Assembly (NCBI GenBank): GCA_944324835.1
Contig: CALUXV010000017.1
Coordinates: 1 to 35,023 of the forward strand
Length of the DNA: 35,023 nucleotides
Reading direction: 5' to 3'
Origin: Candidatus Gastranaerophilales bacterium
Lineage (GTDB): Bacteria > Cyanobacteriota > Vampirovibrionia > Gastranaerophilales > Gastranaerophilaceae
In this document: positions 7,587-16,314 of the stretch, in pieces
How the letters are laid out: each line of letters starts with the position of its first letter
How positions within the stretch are numbered: position 1 is the stretch's first letter
Made by a program: the position numbers and the translations under genes
Notes under the pieces: generated by a model
Told to the model about the DNA's origin: nothing
Seen by the model: the letters and a program-made list of their open reading frames with translations, nothing else
Databases searched by the model: none

Positions 7587-8723
7587 ATGAATAATAAAGT
7601 TGTAGTTTTTGAAACAGATAATGATTCTGTAGAATTAATAAAAACATATATAGCGGAATTTGAGCAGCTTGAATTGGATAATACATTTTCTGATTATAGA
7701 GAAGGAACGTTTTACGCTTTAAAAAATCACCCTCATATTGTAATAATATCCGCAAATGAAGGTATTGCACCGCTAAAGAAAACAATTAATTTACTTGCTG
7801 ATAATAAAATTAATGTAATAATCTTATCAGAAAACTATACTACAAATTTTGTTATACAAGCTCTGCGCGCAGGAGCAAAAGATTATATTTCCAAGCCGAT
7901 AATCAAAAAAGATTTTTTTGCATCACTAAAAAAATGTTCACAAGATGTTGTTAAAACAATTAACAAGTCGAATATAATATCTATATTTTCTAACAAGGGC
8001 GGTATTGGTAAAACAGCTATTGCAACAAATCTTGCAGTAGAATTTGCCCGTCAAACAAGAGAAAAAGTTGTTCTTGTTGATTTAAATCTGCCTTTAGGAG
8101 ATGTTACAACGTTTATAAATATTAAACCATCTATAAGTATTGCTTCTGCCATAGAAACCGCAGCCCATAAAGGTCCTGAGTCGGTTCTTAATGCCTGTAA
8201 ACAATATAAAGATACAAGTTTATACGTTCTTGCAGAACCTATATATATGGAAGAAACTCATACAATGACACCTACACATATTTTTAAACTGTTTGAATAC
8301 TTAAGAGAGTCTTTTTCTTATATATTGGTAGATGTCGGAACAAGTATTGATAAAATGAATATGAAAATTCTGGAATTGTCAGATTTGATACTTCTTGTGT
8401 CAATTGTAAATCTTCCTTTGATTCGCAATTGTCAGCGTTGCCTTGATTTATTCAACAATCTTGGTTTTGATGATAACAAAACAAAAATTGTAATAAATAG
8501 ATATCTTGAAAATGATGAAATAAAAATAGAAGATGTTGAAAAAGTTCTGAATCAAAAAATATACTGGAAAATACCTAATAACTACTTTGCAATAATGTCA
8601 TCGATTAATAAGGCCATGCCGGTATCTGAAATTAATGCTAATTCTAATGTAACTCTTAGTTTTAGCGGGCTTGCAACAAAACTTACGGAAGATATTATTG
8701 CAAAAGATTTTGTAGAATTATAA
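7587..8723 (+). CDS. TadZ/CpaE-like pseudo-receiver ParA-family ATPase
   Basis: This 378-residue protein has an N-terminal response-regulator fold (1-118) and a C-terminal ParA/MinD-type ATPase (about 128-378). The receiver keeps the KP signature (K103) but has serine (S55) where the phospho-accepting aspartate belongs (HIVIISANEG), so it is a pseudo-receiver. The ATPase has the deviant Walker A KGGIGKT (137-143) with the signature lysine K137, and a VDLNLPLGD switch block. This layout is typical of TadZ/CpaE proteins that place Flp/Tad pilus machinery at a cell site. No other tad/cpa gene lies nearby. GAGGTGA precedes the start. It ends 3 bp from the convergent HPP-type gene. Confidence 0.82.
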   Translation: MNNKVVVFETDNDSVELIKTYIAEFEQLELDNTFSDYREGTFYALKNHPHIVIISANEGIAPLKKTINLLADNKINVIILSENYTTNFVIQALRAGAKDYISKPIIKKDFFASLKKCSQDVVKTINKSNIISIFSNKGGIGKTAIATNLAVEFARQTREKVVLVDLNLPLGDVTTFINIKPSISIASAIETAAHKGPESVLNACKQYKDTSLYVLAEPIYMEETHTMTPTHIFKLFEYLRESFSYILVDVGTSIDKMNMKILELSDLILLVSIVNLPLIRNCQRCLDLFNNLGFDDNKTKIVINRYLENDEIKIEDVEKVLNQKIYWKIPNNYFAIMSSINKAMPVSEINANSNVTLSFSGLATKLTEDIIAKDFVEL

Positions 8724-8726
8724 AGT

Positions 8727-9662
8727 TTATTCTTCTTTATTTTTGAAAAGATATAGTGCTAACGGTATTATAACCATAGCTCCGATTGTAACTTCAACAG
8801 GAAAAAGTTTTAAATCTTCTGTTCTCAATATCATGGGCAGGAGTAGTATTGCGCCTGCAGGCGGGAATGTAATCCTGCTGTAATCAAATGCTATAAATAA
8901 AAAAATACAGGCAACAATTGCACAAATTGTAAGCGGACAGTTTAAATATGTATTTAATAATAATCTCATCATTGTGCCGATAAATGCTGCAAATACAAGT
9001 ATCTCAAAGATTTCCAGCGGTTTATTCCTTAACGGGCTTTTAGGATTGGCAAATTCAACAAATGTGACGATTAACGGCGGTGCTAAAAAGAAAATATTTC
9101 TGCTTTCAATCGGAACAACCGATATTATTCCAAATATTAAAAATAGTTTGGCCCACCATTTTAGTTCATGTTTCAAGTTAAATTCTTTTGTTGAAAAATG
9201 ATTAATAGAACGCATATGATATTTTTCCATAAGCCATTGAACGATTATAATCATTAAAGCCATAATACTTACGGATATCGAATATATCCAGCTTGTTGTT
9301 CCCATATAAACAGGGAGTATACAGGCAGATATTATTGGAATAAAATTAGTTTTCAAGAGAATTAATGATGCTCCGACTAATAAAAAACATATACTGACCT
9401 GAAAAAATAAATCAAGATGAATATATCTTACAATAGCAACACCAATAATAGATGCAAGGCAGGTCAATATAAAAATTCTTCGTTTATCAACGCTCCATGG
9501 CTGCTTTTTAGCAATCCAAGCACCGGTCATTATTGCAAGAACTTCAGGGAATATAATTTCTTTTTGTCCGCTCAACTGAGCAATAAGAAACATTACAACA
9601 GTCATTATTATTGCAAGAGTATAACGTTCAAATCTAATAATTTTTAATGCATGTACATCCAT
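8727..9662 (-). CDS. HPP-family-like integral membrane protein
   Basis: This 311-residue protein is almost entirely hydrophobic, with roughly nine or ten membrane segments in two halves separated by a polar stretch around residues 145-168. The C-terminal half carries TFPPAGAILLLPMI (FPP at 266-268), which resembles the HPPAGA signature of the HPP family with histidine replaced by phenylalanine. Some plant and cyanobacterial HPP proteins are reported to move nitrite; the substrate here is unknown. It is divergent from a SulP anion transporter 44 bp away, so a joint role in anion handling is possible. No Shine-Dalgarno sequence is visible. A minus-strand TATAAT at 9671-9676 sits 8 nt before the ATG, so the mRNA may be leaderless. 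Confidence 0.7.
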   Translation of the reverse strand: MDVHALKIIRFERYTLAIIMTVVMFLIAQLSGQKEIIFPEVLAIMTGAWIAKKQPWSVDKRRIFILTCLASIIGVAIVRYIHLDLFFQVSICFLLVGASLILLKTNFIPIISACILPVYMGTTSWIYSISVSIMALMIIIVQWLMEKYHMRSINHFSTKEFNLKHELKWWAKLFLIFGIISVVPIESRNIFFLAPPLIVTFVEFANPKSPLRNKPLEIFEILVFAAFIGTMMRLLLNTYLNCPLTICAIVACIFLFIAFDYSRITFPPAGAILLLPMILRTEDLKLFPVEVTIGAMVIIPLALYLFKNKEE

Positions 9663-9706
9663 AATAATTAATTATAAAACTAAAATAATTATGTTAATAT
9701 TATTTT

Positions 9707-11317
9707 ATGGGAATAAAAGAAAGGTTTAACTTATTAGTAGGAGATTTATTCGGCGGAATAAATTCTGCAATAATTACTCTGCCGCAGGCATTGGCATTTG
9801 GTGTTGCAACCGGCTTTGGCGCAAGTGCCGGTTTGTGGGGAGCTATAATTTTGTGTTTTACCGCTGGTTTATTAGGGCCTAAAATTCCTATTGTATCGGG
9901 AACAACAGGTCCGGTAGCAATAGTTATTGCTTCAATGATGGCTGCATTAGGGTATGATGTACAAGCTGCAATTACAATTCTGCTGATGGCTGCAATATTT
10001 CAATTTGCAGCAGCGTTAACCAATCTCCCTTCAATTGTAAAATACGTTCCTTATCCTGTTATATCCGGGTTTATGAATGGGGTCGGAGTTATAATTATTA
10101 TTCTGCAATTGAATCCGTTAATGGGACATAAAGCACTATCATCAACTCTTAATACATTATTAAATATAAATAATTCTATCTTGCATATAAATCCGGATGC
10201 TTTATTAATAGGTGCGATAACGTTATTAATAGTTTTTGCGTGTCCTAAAAAGGTTAATAAAATTATTCCCTGTCAGATTCTAGGATTAATAATATCAACA
10301 TTTATTTCTATAAAAATGGGGCTAAATATTGATAGAATATCAAATGTATCGGTTGCATTCCCTGCAATTGTACAGCCATATACAGATATAAATAAAATAA
10401 TATCTTATATTCCGTATGCTTTAACATTGACAGTTGTTTTTTCGGCAGAATCATTATTAACCGGTTTGGTGTCCGATTCAATTATGAAATCTAAATCAAA
10501 TCCTAAACATATTTTGGGAGCATTAGGGATTGGTAATTTTATTTGTGCATTAACAGGTTCTTTAGGAGGTTCTGCTGCTACTATGAGAACGGTTGCAGCG
10601 CTTAATTCAGGATCGACTACACGATTAACAACAGTTATAAATCCTTTGATTTTATTAACGTTGTTATTTTGTTGTTCAGATTTTGTTGCACAAATTCCAC
10701 TGGCTGTTTTGGCCGCTATTTTAATGAAGATAGGTTATGATATTCTCGATATGAAATTTATAAAAGTTCTCCGCTATGCACCTAAGGACGACTTATTGAT
10801 TTTATGTGTAGTTTTCTTATTAACCGTATTTTATAATCTTATATTTGCTGTTGGAGCCGGAATTACTCTTGCTGCTTTATTATATGCAAAACGTGTTGCT
10901 GATAAAGCAAAAACAATTCATAAAAAAGTATATGATGCTGATATTATGCAAATGGAACGTATTCTGGAGCGGGATTATAAACATAAAATCAGGGTAGTAC
11001 ATATTGAAGGTCAATTTTTCTTCGGCTCTGCAACGCAATTAATCTCACATTTTGATGATGTTTTAGGTACAGAATATTTAATCTTGAATTATGACGGTGA
11101 TGATTTACTTGATATTTCTGCAGTATTTGCTTTGGAAGATATAATTGTTCGTTTAAAATCTCAGCATATTCATGTAATCCTTGTATCTAATAAAAATGTT
11201 ATTAATCAATTAGATTCGTTGTCTATTTTGAGTCAAATAGGTCAGGATAATGTCTTTTATGATGAAAATTCTGCAATCGATTTTGTAAAATCAAGATTAA
11301 AGTTTCCTTTAATTTAA
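9707..11317 (+). CDS. SulP-family anion transporter with STAS domain
   Basis: This 536-residue secondary transporter belongs to the SulP/SLC26 family (sulfate, bicarbonate or other anions) of the inner membrane. The N-terminus shows the family signature, with GDLFGGINSA then LPQALAFGVATGFG and a SGTTGPVAIVIA block. About 10-12 membrane segments follow up to residue 395. A cytoplasmic STAS domain occupies about 425-530 (IRVVHIEGQFFFGSA...DLLDISAV). The substrate cannot be predicted; cyanobacterial BicA-type bicarbonate transporters and sulfate transporters share the layout. There is no Shine-Dalgarno sequence, and TAATAT at 9695-9700 lies 6 nt before the ATG. The gene is followed after 72 bp by a TPR gene on the same strand. 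Confidence 0.9.
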   Translation: MGIKERFNLLVGDLFGGINSAIITLPQALAFGVATGFGASAGLWGAIILCFTAGLLGPKIPIVSGTTGPVAIVIASMMAALGYDVQAAITILLMAAIFQFAAALTNLPSIVKYVPYPVISGFMNGVGVIIIILQLNPLMGHKALSSTLNTLLNINNSILHINPDALLIGAITLLIVFACPKKVNKIIPCQILGLIISTFISIKMGLNIDRISNVSVAFPAIVQPYTDINKIISYIPYALTLTVVFSAESLLTGLVSDSIMKSKSNPKHILGALGIGNFICALTGSLGGSAATMRTVAALNSGSTTRLTTVINPLILLTLLFCCSDFVAQIPLAVLAAILMKIGYDILDMKFIKVLRYAPKDDLLILCVVFLLTVFYNLIFAVGAGITLAALLYAKRVADKAKTIHKKVYDADIMQMERILERDYKHKIRVVHIEGQFFFGSATQLISHFDDVLGTEYLILNYDGDDLLDISAVFALEDIIVRLKSQHIHVILVSNKNVINQLDSLSILSQIGQDNVFYDENSAIDFVKSRLKFPLI

Positions 11318-11372
11318 ATATATGCTTTTTCCGTACTGAAATATAAAACTGGGGGTGTAAAAGATTTTTGCT

Positions 11373-11381
11373 TGGTATAAA
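11373..11381 (+). promoter_or_regulatory. Extended -10 promoter, probably giving a leaderless mRNA
   Basis: TGGTATAAA (extended TGn plus TATAAA) ends 8 nt before the ATG at 11390. No ribosome-binding site lies between them. The expected transcription start falls at or next to the start codon. No convincing -35 is visible at the normal spacing, which fits an extended -10 promoter. Confidence 0.45.
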
Positions 11382-11389
11382 ATAAACGT

Positions 11390-13528
11390 ATGAAAAAAAG
11401 ACGTATTATTTTAGGTTGTATATTATCTTTATTACTTGCAGCACCATCGTATGCAGATTTTCGGGAACATTATGATGCTGCGCAGCAGTATTTGTATCAA
11501 TCACAATATTCCAGTTCTATTGATGAGTTTAAAAAAGCGTTAAGAATAAATCCTTTAGATAATTCTGCACGAATAGGAATAGTAAATGCATATCTTGCAA
11601 GAGGAACATATTACGCAAACAAAGCCGGTAACTATCCTGATGCTTGTAATGATTTTAGAAGCGCATTATTTTATATAAAATATTATCCAAAAGATGATGA
11701 TATACAAAACGGATATGCGACAGCAGTATCTGCTGCAAATAGTTTAAATTATTGCCTAAAAAAACTGGGATATGATTTTTCTCCTGAATCAAGATATAAT
11801 ACTGCAGATCAACTTAGAACCGAAGGAAAATTGCCAGCCGCAATATATGAACTGGAGCAAGTCCGCTCAAATCCAAAGTTTCAAAAAACAGCAACTGCTC
11901 AAATTGCAGATATGATAAAACTTTTAGGCAATAATGACCGTGCGGCTGATTATTATAAAGACGCAGTAAAGCTTGACCCTCACAACGGGCCTTTATTGTT
12001 GAGGTATGCAAGATTATTAGATAAGTTGGGGCGTCAGGATGAAGCCGTACAACAGTATAATGTTGCAATGGCTGAAGGTGACAGTGATCCAGAAATTCTT
12101 TACGCAATGGAGAGAATTTATTACAAAAAATTAGAACAAAATCCTAAAGATCCTGAACTTAATGCTAATATAGGTGCAATAAAACAAAAACAAGGCGATT
12201 ACGTTAATGCGTTAGTTTTTTATAAAAAAGCAGAAGAATATAGCGCGGCATCAACTGATATAAATTCTAGAATTAATACAAGATTAAACATCGGTACACT
12301 ATTCCAGGCTCAAAAGAATTATCCTAAAGCTCTTGAAGTATACAAATCAATACTTACCGAGTATCCGGATAATATGAATGCTAATTTGTATACTGCTCAA
12401 TGTTTGGAATTAATGGGTGATAATACTAAAGCAATAGATGCCTATGAAAAAGTTTTATCTCTTGATCCGACGAATAGTTCAATCAGACAGCAAATAGTCA
12501 CATTGAAGCGTAAATCAATGACTCCTGAAGAACTTCTTGAAAATATGGAGGCATCTTCTCAGGTTGATAAATCAATTGTTTCAATGATTTATGATTATGC
12601 TCTTGAATACCACAAGAAAAATGATGTTGATAATGCAATTAAATTCTACAAGAGTGTTTTAAAATATGATAAAAACAAACCTGATATTTATACAAATATT
12701 GCACTTTGTTATGCAGAAAAAAAGGATTATCAAGCTGCAAAAGAAATCTTAACAACGGCAAAACAGAGATTTCCTAATAACCAAACAATAAAAAATACTC
12801 TGGAAGATTTGAATGATACAATACTTGCTCAATCTGCAAGTGCCGGATACAATGCATACGCTAAGAAAGATTATCAGAAAGCTATTGAAATGTATTCTGC
12901 AATTAATCCGCCGACAAGAGATTCTCTTTTAGGTATTGCTGCATCTTATGAAGGTTTAAATAATCCTGATAAAGCGATTGAATATTATAAAAAAGTTCAA
13001 ACGATGGAACCAAATAATTCTGACATTGTTTATACAATCGGTGCATTGTATGCAAATAAAGAAGATTGGTATAATGCAAAATCATACTTAAAAAAAGCAG
13101 TGTCTTTAAATCCTAAAAATACCGATGCTTCATCGGCTCTTAATGATATAAATAAAGTTACAAGCCAAATTCAGGTTCAAAAAGGTGCGGAATTATTTAA
13201 TGCTGCCAAATACGATGAAGCTTTAAAAGCGTTTAATCAGGCAATTATTGATGATGGTACAAATTCAGATGCTTATTATTATCGAGGAATGATATATGAT
13301 GCAAAAAAACAAAGAAATCTTGCAATAAAAGATTACAAAAAAGCACTTGAATATAATCCTCAGCAAACACTTGCAAATTATTTGATAGCAGTTGATTATG
13401 ATACACTTGCACAATATAAATATGCACTTGATTATTATAAAAGATTTGCACAATCATACACAACAGATGATGAATATTTAAAATATGCAAAAGCAAGAGC
13501 AGTAGAATTAGCGAAATATGGAAATTAA
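11390..13528 (+). CDS. Large secreted or periplasmic TPR-repeat protein
   Basis: This 712-residue protein starts with a signal peptide (KKRRIILGCILSLLLAAPSYA, cut near residue 22). It then consists almost wholly of tetratricopeptide repeats, at least a dozen, recognisable by the spacing of A-x-x-x-Y/F...P-x-N/D (for example around residues 30-70, 195-230, 300-360, 395-470 and 525-590). Such arrays are protein-binding scaffolds in envelope assembly, secretion or polysaccharide systems; no enzymatic domain is present. The start has no Shine-Dalgarno sequence. The 3' end overlaps the dus gene by 11 bp in another frame, so dus is probably translated by coupling. A second, shorter signal-peptide TPR protein is encoded at 23849-24727. 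Confidence 0.85.
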   Translation: MKKRRIILGCILSLLLAAPSYADFREHYDAAQQYLYQSQYSSSIDEFKKALRINPLDNSARIGIVNAYLARGTYYANKAGNYPDACNDFRSALFYIKYYPKDDDIQNGYATAVSAANSLNYCLKKLGYDFSPESRYNTADQLRTEGKLPAAIYELEQVRSNPKFQKTATAQIADMIKLLGNNDRAADYYKDAVKLDPHNGPLLLRYARLLDKLGRQDEAVQQYNVAMAEGDSDPEILYAMERIYYKKLEQNPKDPELNANIGAIKQKQGDYVNALVFYKKAEEYSAASTDINSRINTRLNIGTLFQAQKNYPKALEVYKSILTEYPDNMNANLYTAQCLELMGDNTKAIDAYEKVLSLDPTNSSIRQQIVTLKRKSMTPEELLENMEASSQVDKSIVSMIYDYALEYHKKNDVDNAIKFYKSVLKYDKNKPDIYTNIALCYAEKKDYQAAKEILTTAKQRFPNNQTIKNTLEDLNDTILAQSASAGYNAYAKKDYQKAIEMYSAINPPTRDSLLGIAASYEGLNNPDKAIEYYKKVQTMEPNNSDIVYTIGALYANKEDWYNAKSYLKKAVSLNPKNTDASSALNDINKVTSQIQVQKGAELFNAAKYDEALKAFNQAIIDDGTNSDAYYYRGMIYDAKKQRNLAIKDYKKALEYNPQQTLANYLIAVDYDTLAQYKYALDYYKRFAQSYTTDDEYLKYAKARAVELAKYGN

Positions 13529-14489
13529 AGAAATACTTAAACAAACAAGAGTTTCACTGGCTCCAATGGCAGGAATTACAGATTATGTCTTAAGAACTCT
13601 TATTAGAGAACAGTCCAAAACTTGTATTTTGACGACAGAAATGATAAGTTCAGAAGCTCTTCATAACGTAAAAGAAACTGATATGACAAAACGTGATGAT
13701 AATCATTCTCCGATAATATATCAGTTGAGCGGGCACAAACCTAACTTGATGGCAGAAGGGGCAAAGTATTTGGAATCTATGGCTGATGTAATAGATATAA
13801 ATATGGGCTGTCCTGTAAATAAAGTTGTGAAAGGTCAAGATGGATGTGCTTTGATGCGTAATCCATCATTAGCATACGATATTGTGCAGGCGGTTAAAGA
13901 AAGTGTCAAAATTCCTGTTAGTGTTAAATTTAGGCTTGGCTATACTCAACAAGAGATGAATTTTGTATCTTTCGGACAATATATGCAGGATGCAGGAGCG
14001 GAATTTATTACCATTCACGGTCGTACAAGAAATCAAATGTATTCCGGAAAAGCTGACTGGAAAAAAATAAAAGAGTTAAAAGAAAATGTAGATATTCCTG
14101 TTTTTGCAAATGGTGATGTTGTATCAATTGAATCAGCTGTTCAATGCTTGGAAGAATCCAAAGCTGATGGAATTGCAATTGGACGTGGTGCATTAGGTGA
14201 TGTAACATTAATAGCAAGAATAGAACATTATTTAAATACCGGAGAAAAACTTCAGCCGCCAACTCTCAGTGAAAAAATAGATACAATGAAAAAGCATCTT
14301 GATATGGAAATAGCTCTTAGAGGTGAAAAAGTCGGGTTAAAATTTGTAAGAAAATTTTATCCGTTTTATATCGCAGGTGTTCCAAATGCAGCCAAATACA
14401 GAAGTAAACTGGTTGTTATGGAAGATTATAACGAAATCGTTGAAGCTTTAAATTATATCAAAGATGAAACTAAAATGCTTGTATCTTAG
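13518..14489 (+). CDS. dus: tRNA-dihydrouridine synthase
   Basis: This 323-residue FMN enzyme reduces uridine to dihydrouridine in tRNA D-loops. The TIM-barrel opening SLAPMAGITD (13-22) is canonical. The catalytic cysteine is C98 in NMGCPVNKV, followed by K137 in VKFRLG, H167 in ITIHGRTR and the FMN phosphate site FANGD...IGRGALG (196-227). Overall it is most like the DusB branch. The ATG lies inside the last codons of the upstream TPR gene, with no independent ribosome-binding site. Its stop codon TAG overlaps the stop of the convergent activase gene (shared TTAG, 14486-14489). Confidence 0.94.
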   Translation: MEIKEILKQTRVSLAPMAGITDYVLRTLIREQSKTCILTTEMISSEALHNVKETDMTKRDDNHSPIIYQLSGHKPNLMAEGAKYLESMADVIDINMGCPVNKVVKGQDGCALMRNPSLAYDIVQAVKESVKIPVSVKFRLGYTQQEMNFVSFGQYMQDAGAEFITIHGRTRNQMYSGKADWKKIKELKENVDIPVFANGDVVSIESAVQCLEESKADGIAIGRGALGDVTLIARIEHYLNTGEKLQPPTLSEKIDTMKKHLDMEIALRGEKVGLKFVRKFYPFYIAGVPNAAKYRSKLVVMEDYNEIVEALNYIKDETKMLVS

Positions 14490-15499
14490 TTAATATCCCA
14501 GCGTCCGCAAGTTCCGCCCCAGCGTGCAATAATATTGCCTTTAATATCTTTAATATTTTCGACATGCTGATGTTCAGTTTGCCCTTCAACAATTGTGATT
14601 ACTTCACAATTATTAGAGCAGCCATTGCATTGACAGGTAATTGATTGGAACTGCATGTTGCCAACATCCCAACCTTTAAATGTTGTAGGAGCCTCTGTAT
14701 ATTGATGATTTTCCATTGCAAGAAGAGCTGCACCTATTGCGCCCATTGTTTGGTGATGGTCAGGAACTACAATTTCGGTTTGAAGTTCTTCTTCAAATGC
14801 TTTTACCATGCCGGAATTTGTTGCAACACCGCCTTGAAATGATACAGTAGGCAGAAGTTCTTTACCTAAAGCAAGGTTGCTTAAGTAGTTTCTAACTAAT
14901 GCTTGACAAAGTCCGTATAGCAAATCTTCTACAGGGTAGCCTAATTGCTGTTTATGTATCAAGTCACTTTCTGCAAATACACCGCATCTGCCGGCAATTC
15001 TTGCCGGGTTTTCAGATTTTAAAGCTGTATCACCAAATTCTTCTATCGGAACGTTTAATCTTTGTGCCTGATGGTCAAGAAAACTTCCTGTACCTGCAGC
15101 ACAAACTGTATTCATTGCAAAATCAGTAACTATACCGTCTCTCAAGATGATAATTTTACTATCCTGACCGCCGATTTCAAGAATGGTTTGAACACCCGGG
15201 ATATAAGTTGCAGCTGCAACAGCATGCGCTGTTATTTCATTTTTGACAACATCCGCACCAACAAGCGCTCCGGCAAGATTTCTTCCGCTGCCGGTTGTTC
15301 CGACACCCATAATATCATATTTTCTACCTGCATGTTCTGCCTGAGCATATATTTGTTTTAATCCTGCTTGAACCGCAGCAACAGGTTTTCCTGCTGTTTT
15401 TAACATATATGAATCTATATACTGTCCTTTTTCATCAACTAAAGCCAGTTTAGTTGTAACTGACCCAACGTCTATCCCTAAATAAGATGTTAAACCCAT
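14486..15499 (-). CDS. Acyl-CoA dehydratase activase (BadF/HgdC-type ATPase)
   Basis: This 337-residue ASKHA-fold ATPase is of the type that drives ATP-dependent electron transfer into 2-hydroxyacyl-CoA dehydratases or related reductases. It shows the phosphate loop GIDVGSVTTK (8-17), EIGGQDSK (108-115), and the cysteines expected to hold the dimer-bridging [4Fe-4S] cluster: C133 (NTVCAAGTGS) and C172 (GRCGVFAESDL). A GGVATNSG block follows. Beyond the usual core of about 260 residues it has a cysteine-rich tail, CQCNGCSNNC (C289, C291, C294, C298) and GGTCGRWD (C331). This resembles the junction found in long activase-DUF2229 fusions, but the second half is absent and no dehydratase subunits are adjacent. 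The Shine-Dalgarno sequence AAAGGAG is strong. Confidence 0.88.
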   Translation of the reverse strand: MGLTSYLGIDVGSVTTKLALVDEKGQYIDSYMLKTAGKPVAAVQAGLKQIYAQAEHAGRKYDIMGVGTTGSGRNLAGALVGADVVKNEITAHAVAAATYIPGVQTILEIGGQDSKIIILRDGIVTDFAMNTVCAAGTGSFLDHQAQRLNVPIEEFGDTALKSENPARIAGRCGVFAESDLIHKQQLGYPVEDLLYGLCQALVRNYLSNLALGKELLPTVSFQGGVATNSGMVKAFEEELQTEIVVPDHHQTMGAIGAALLAMENHQYTEAPTTFKGWDVGNMQFQSITCQCNGCSNNCEVITIVEGQTEHQHVENIKDIKGNIIARWGGTCGRWDIN

Positions 15500-15615
15500 T
15501 CTTCCCTCTCCTTTGATTCAATAATAACACAAAAAGGAAATAATGTTTAAGATTTTAATCAAAATAAATAAACCCGCCTGTCTATTCAATATTGTAAAGA
15601 TATAATTTATAATTG

Positions 15616-15645
15616 TTTACAAACGGGAATTTTTGATTGTAAAAT
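15616..15645 (+). promoter_or_regulatory. Sigma70-type promoter for the unknown gene at 15670
   Basis: TTTACA (15616-15621) and TAAAAT (15640-15645) are 18 nt apart. The predicted start leaves room for GGAGAA at 15655-15660 before the TTG start. Spacing and hexamers are acceptable but not perfect. Confidence 0.5.
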
Positions 15646-15669
15646 GAACATAGTGGAGAAAGTATAGTT

Positions 15670-16314
15670 TTGGCCAGTAATTACGAAAATTTTGATAATA
15701 CAGAGTCCAGCTACAGAAAGAATTCTTTGATTCAGGAACGTGTAAGCCTTGTATCAACACATATGTACAAGCAGTTTTTGGATTACCAGAAAGCAACTCT
15801 TAATACTGCTGAAATCTTTAACGATGCAATAGAGAACTTGAAAGTTATAATAGATTCTTTAAAAAAATCTTTTTCTTCAAGAGGAGTTTCTGCAGAAACC
15901 ATATATGTTGAGCATGATTCAGCCAAATCAATTATTACAATAAATATTCTCTGGCATAAAATCAGCCTTACAACCAGATGCAATTATGAGCCTCAAGCGT
16001 TATTCAGAGAAAATAATCCACCATTATTTTCCGGCAGAATTATGGCAATAAACGGAAACTATTATGAAATAATGGAAGGTGTACAGGATAGAAAAGAAGA
16101 AATGAAACGACTTCTTGATAATGAAGTTGCATCATTGTATATCCCTGCAGATAAAATGCAGAATGCTATATTCAAAATAAAACACCTTTCAAATCGTGAA
16201 TTTTTATTGAATCCGCAAGATGCCGCACGGGAATTTTCGTTAAAAGTGATTGAAACAATTTGCGGCGGCGGTGTATATCACGAGGAAGGTTCCAGAAAAG
16301 TTTTTAATATTTAA
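15670..16314 (+). CDS. Conserved-looking protein of unknown function
   Basis: This is a 214-residue soluble protein that I do not recognise. It opens with a polar N-terminus, then a long helical segment (about 20-70), an alternating strand region with a conserved-looking HDSAKSIITINILWHKISLTT block, and a mixed C-terminal domain ending in a glycine-rich turn (ICGGGVYHEEGSR). There is no signal peptide and no membrane segment. The start is a TTG with GGAGAA 9 nt upstream (15655-15660). The next in-frame ATG lies about 31 codons in and has no ribosome-binding site. The stop codon overlaps that of the convergent gene (shared TTAA, 16311-16314). Divergent from the activase gene across a 170-bp gap. 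Confidence 0.72.
   Translation: MASNYENFDNTESSYRKNSLIQERVSLVSTHMYKQFLDYQKATLNTAEIFNDAIENLKVIIDSLKKSFSSRGVSAETIYVEHDSAKSIITINILWHKISLTTRCNYEPQALFRENNPPLFSGRIMAINGNYYEIMEGVQDRKEEMKRLLDNEVASLYIPADKMQNAIFKIKHLSNREFLLNPQDAAREFSLKVIETICGGGVYHEEGSRKVFNI

Noticed and set aside
7587-8723. ParA-family gene as evidence of a plasmid or chromosome partition locus
   Set aside because: The N-terminal pseudo-receiver identifies the TadZ/CpaE branch, and no parB gene or parS-like repeats are nearby.
13245-13544. Open frames on the minus strand opposite the TPR gene (also 11814-12107 and 12903-13085)
   Set aside because: They are rich in Leu/Tyr/His/Ile as expected from the antisense of A-rich coding sequence, have no ribosome-binding sites, and lie fully inside a convincing TPR gene.
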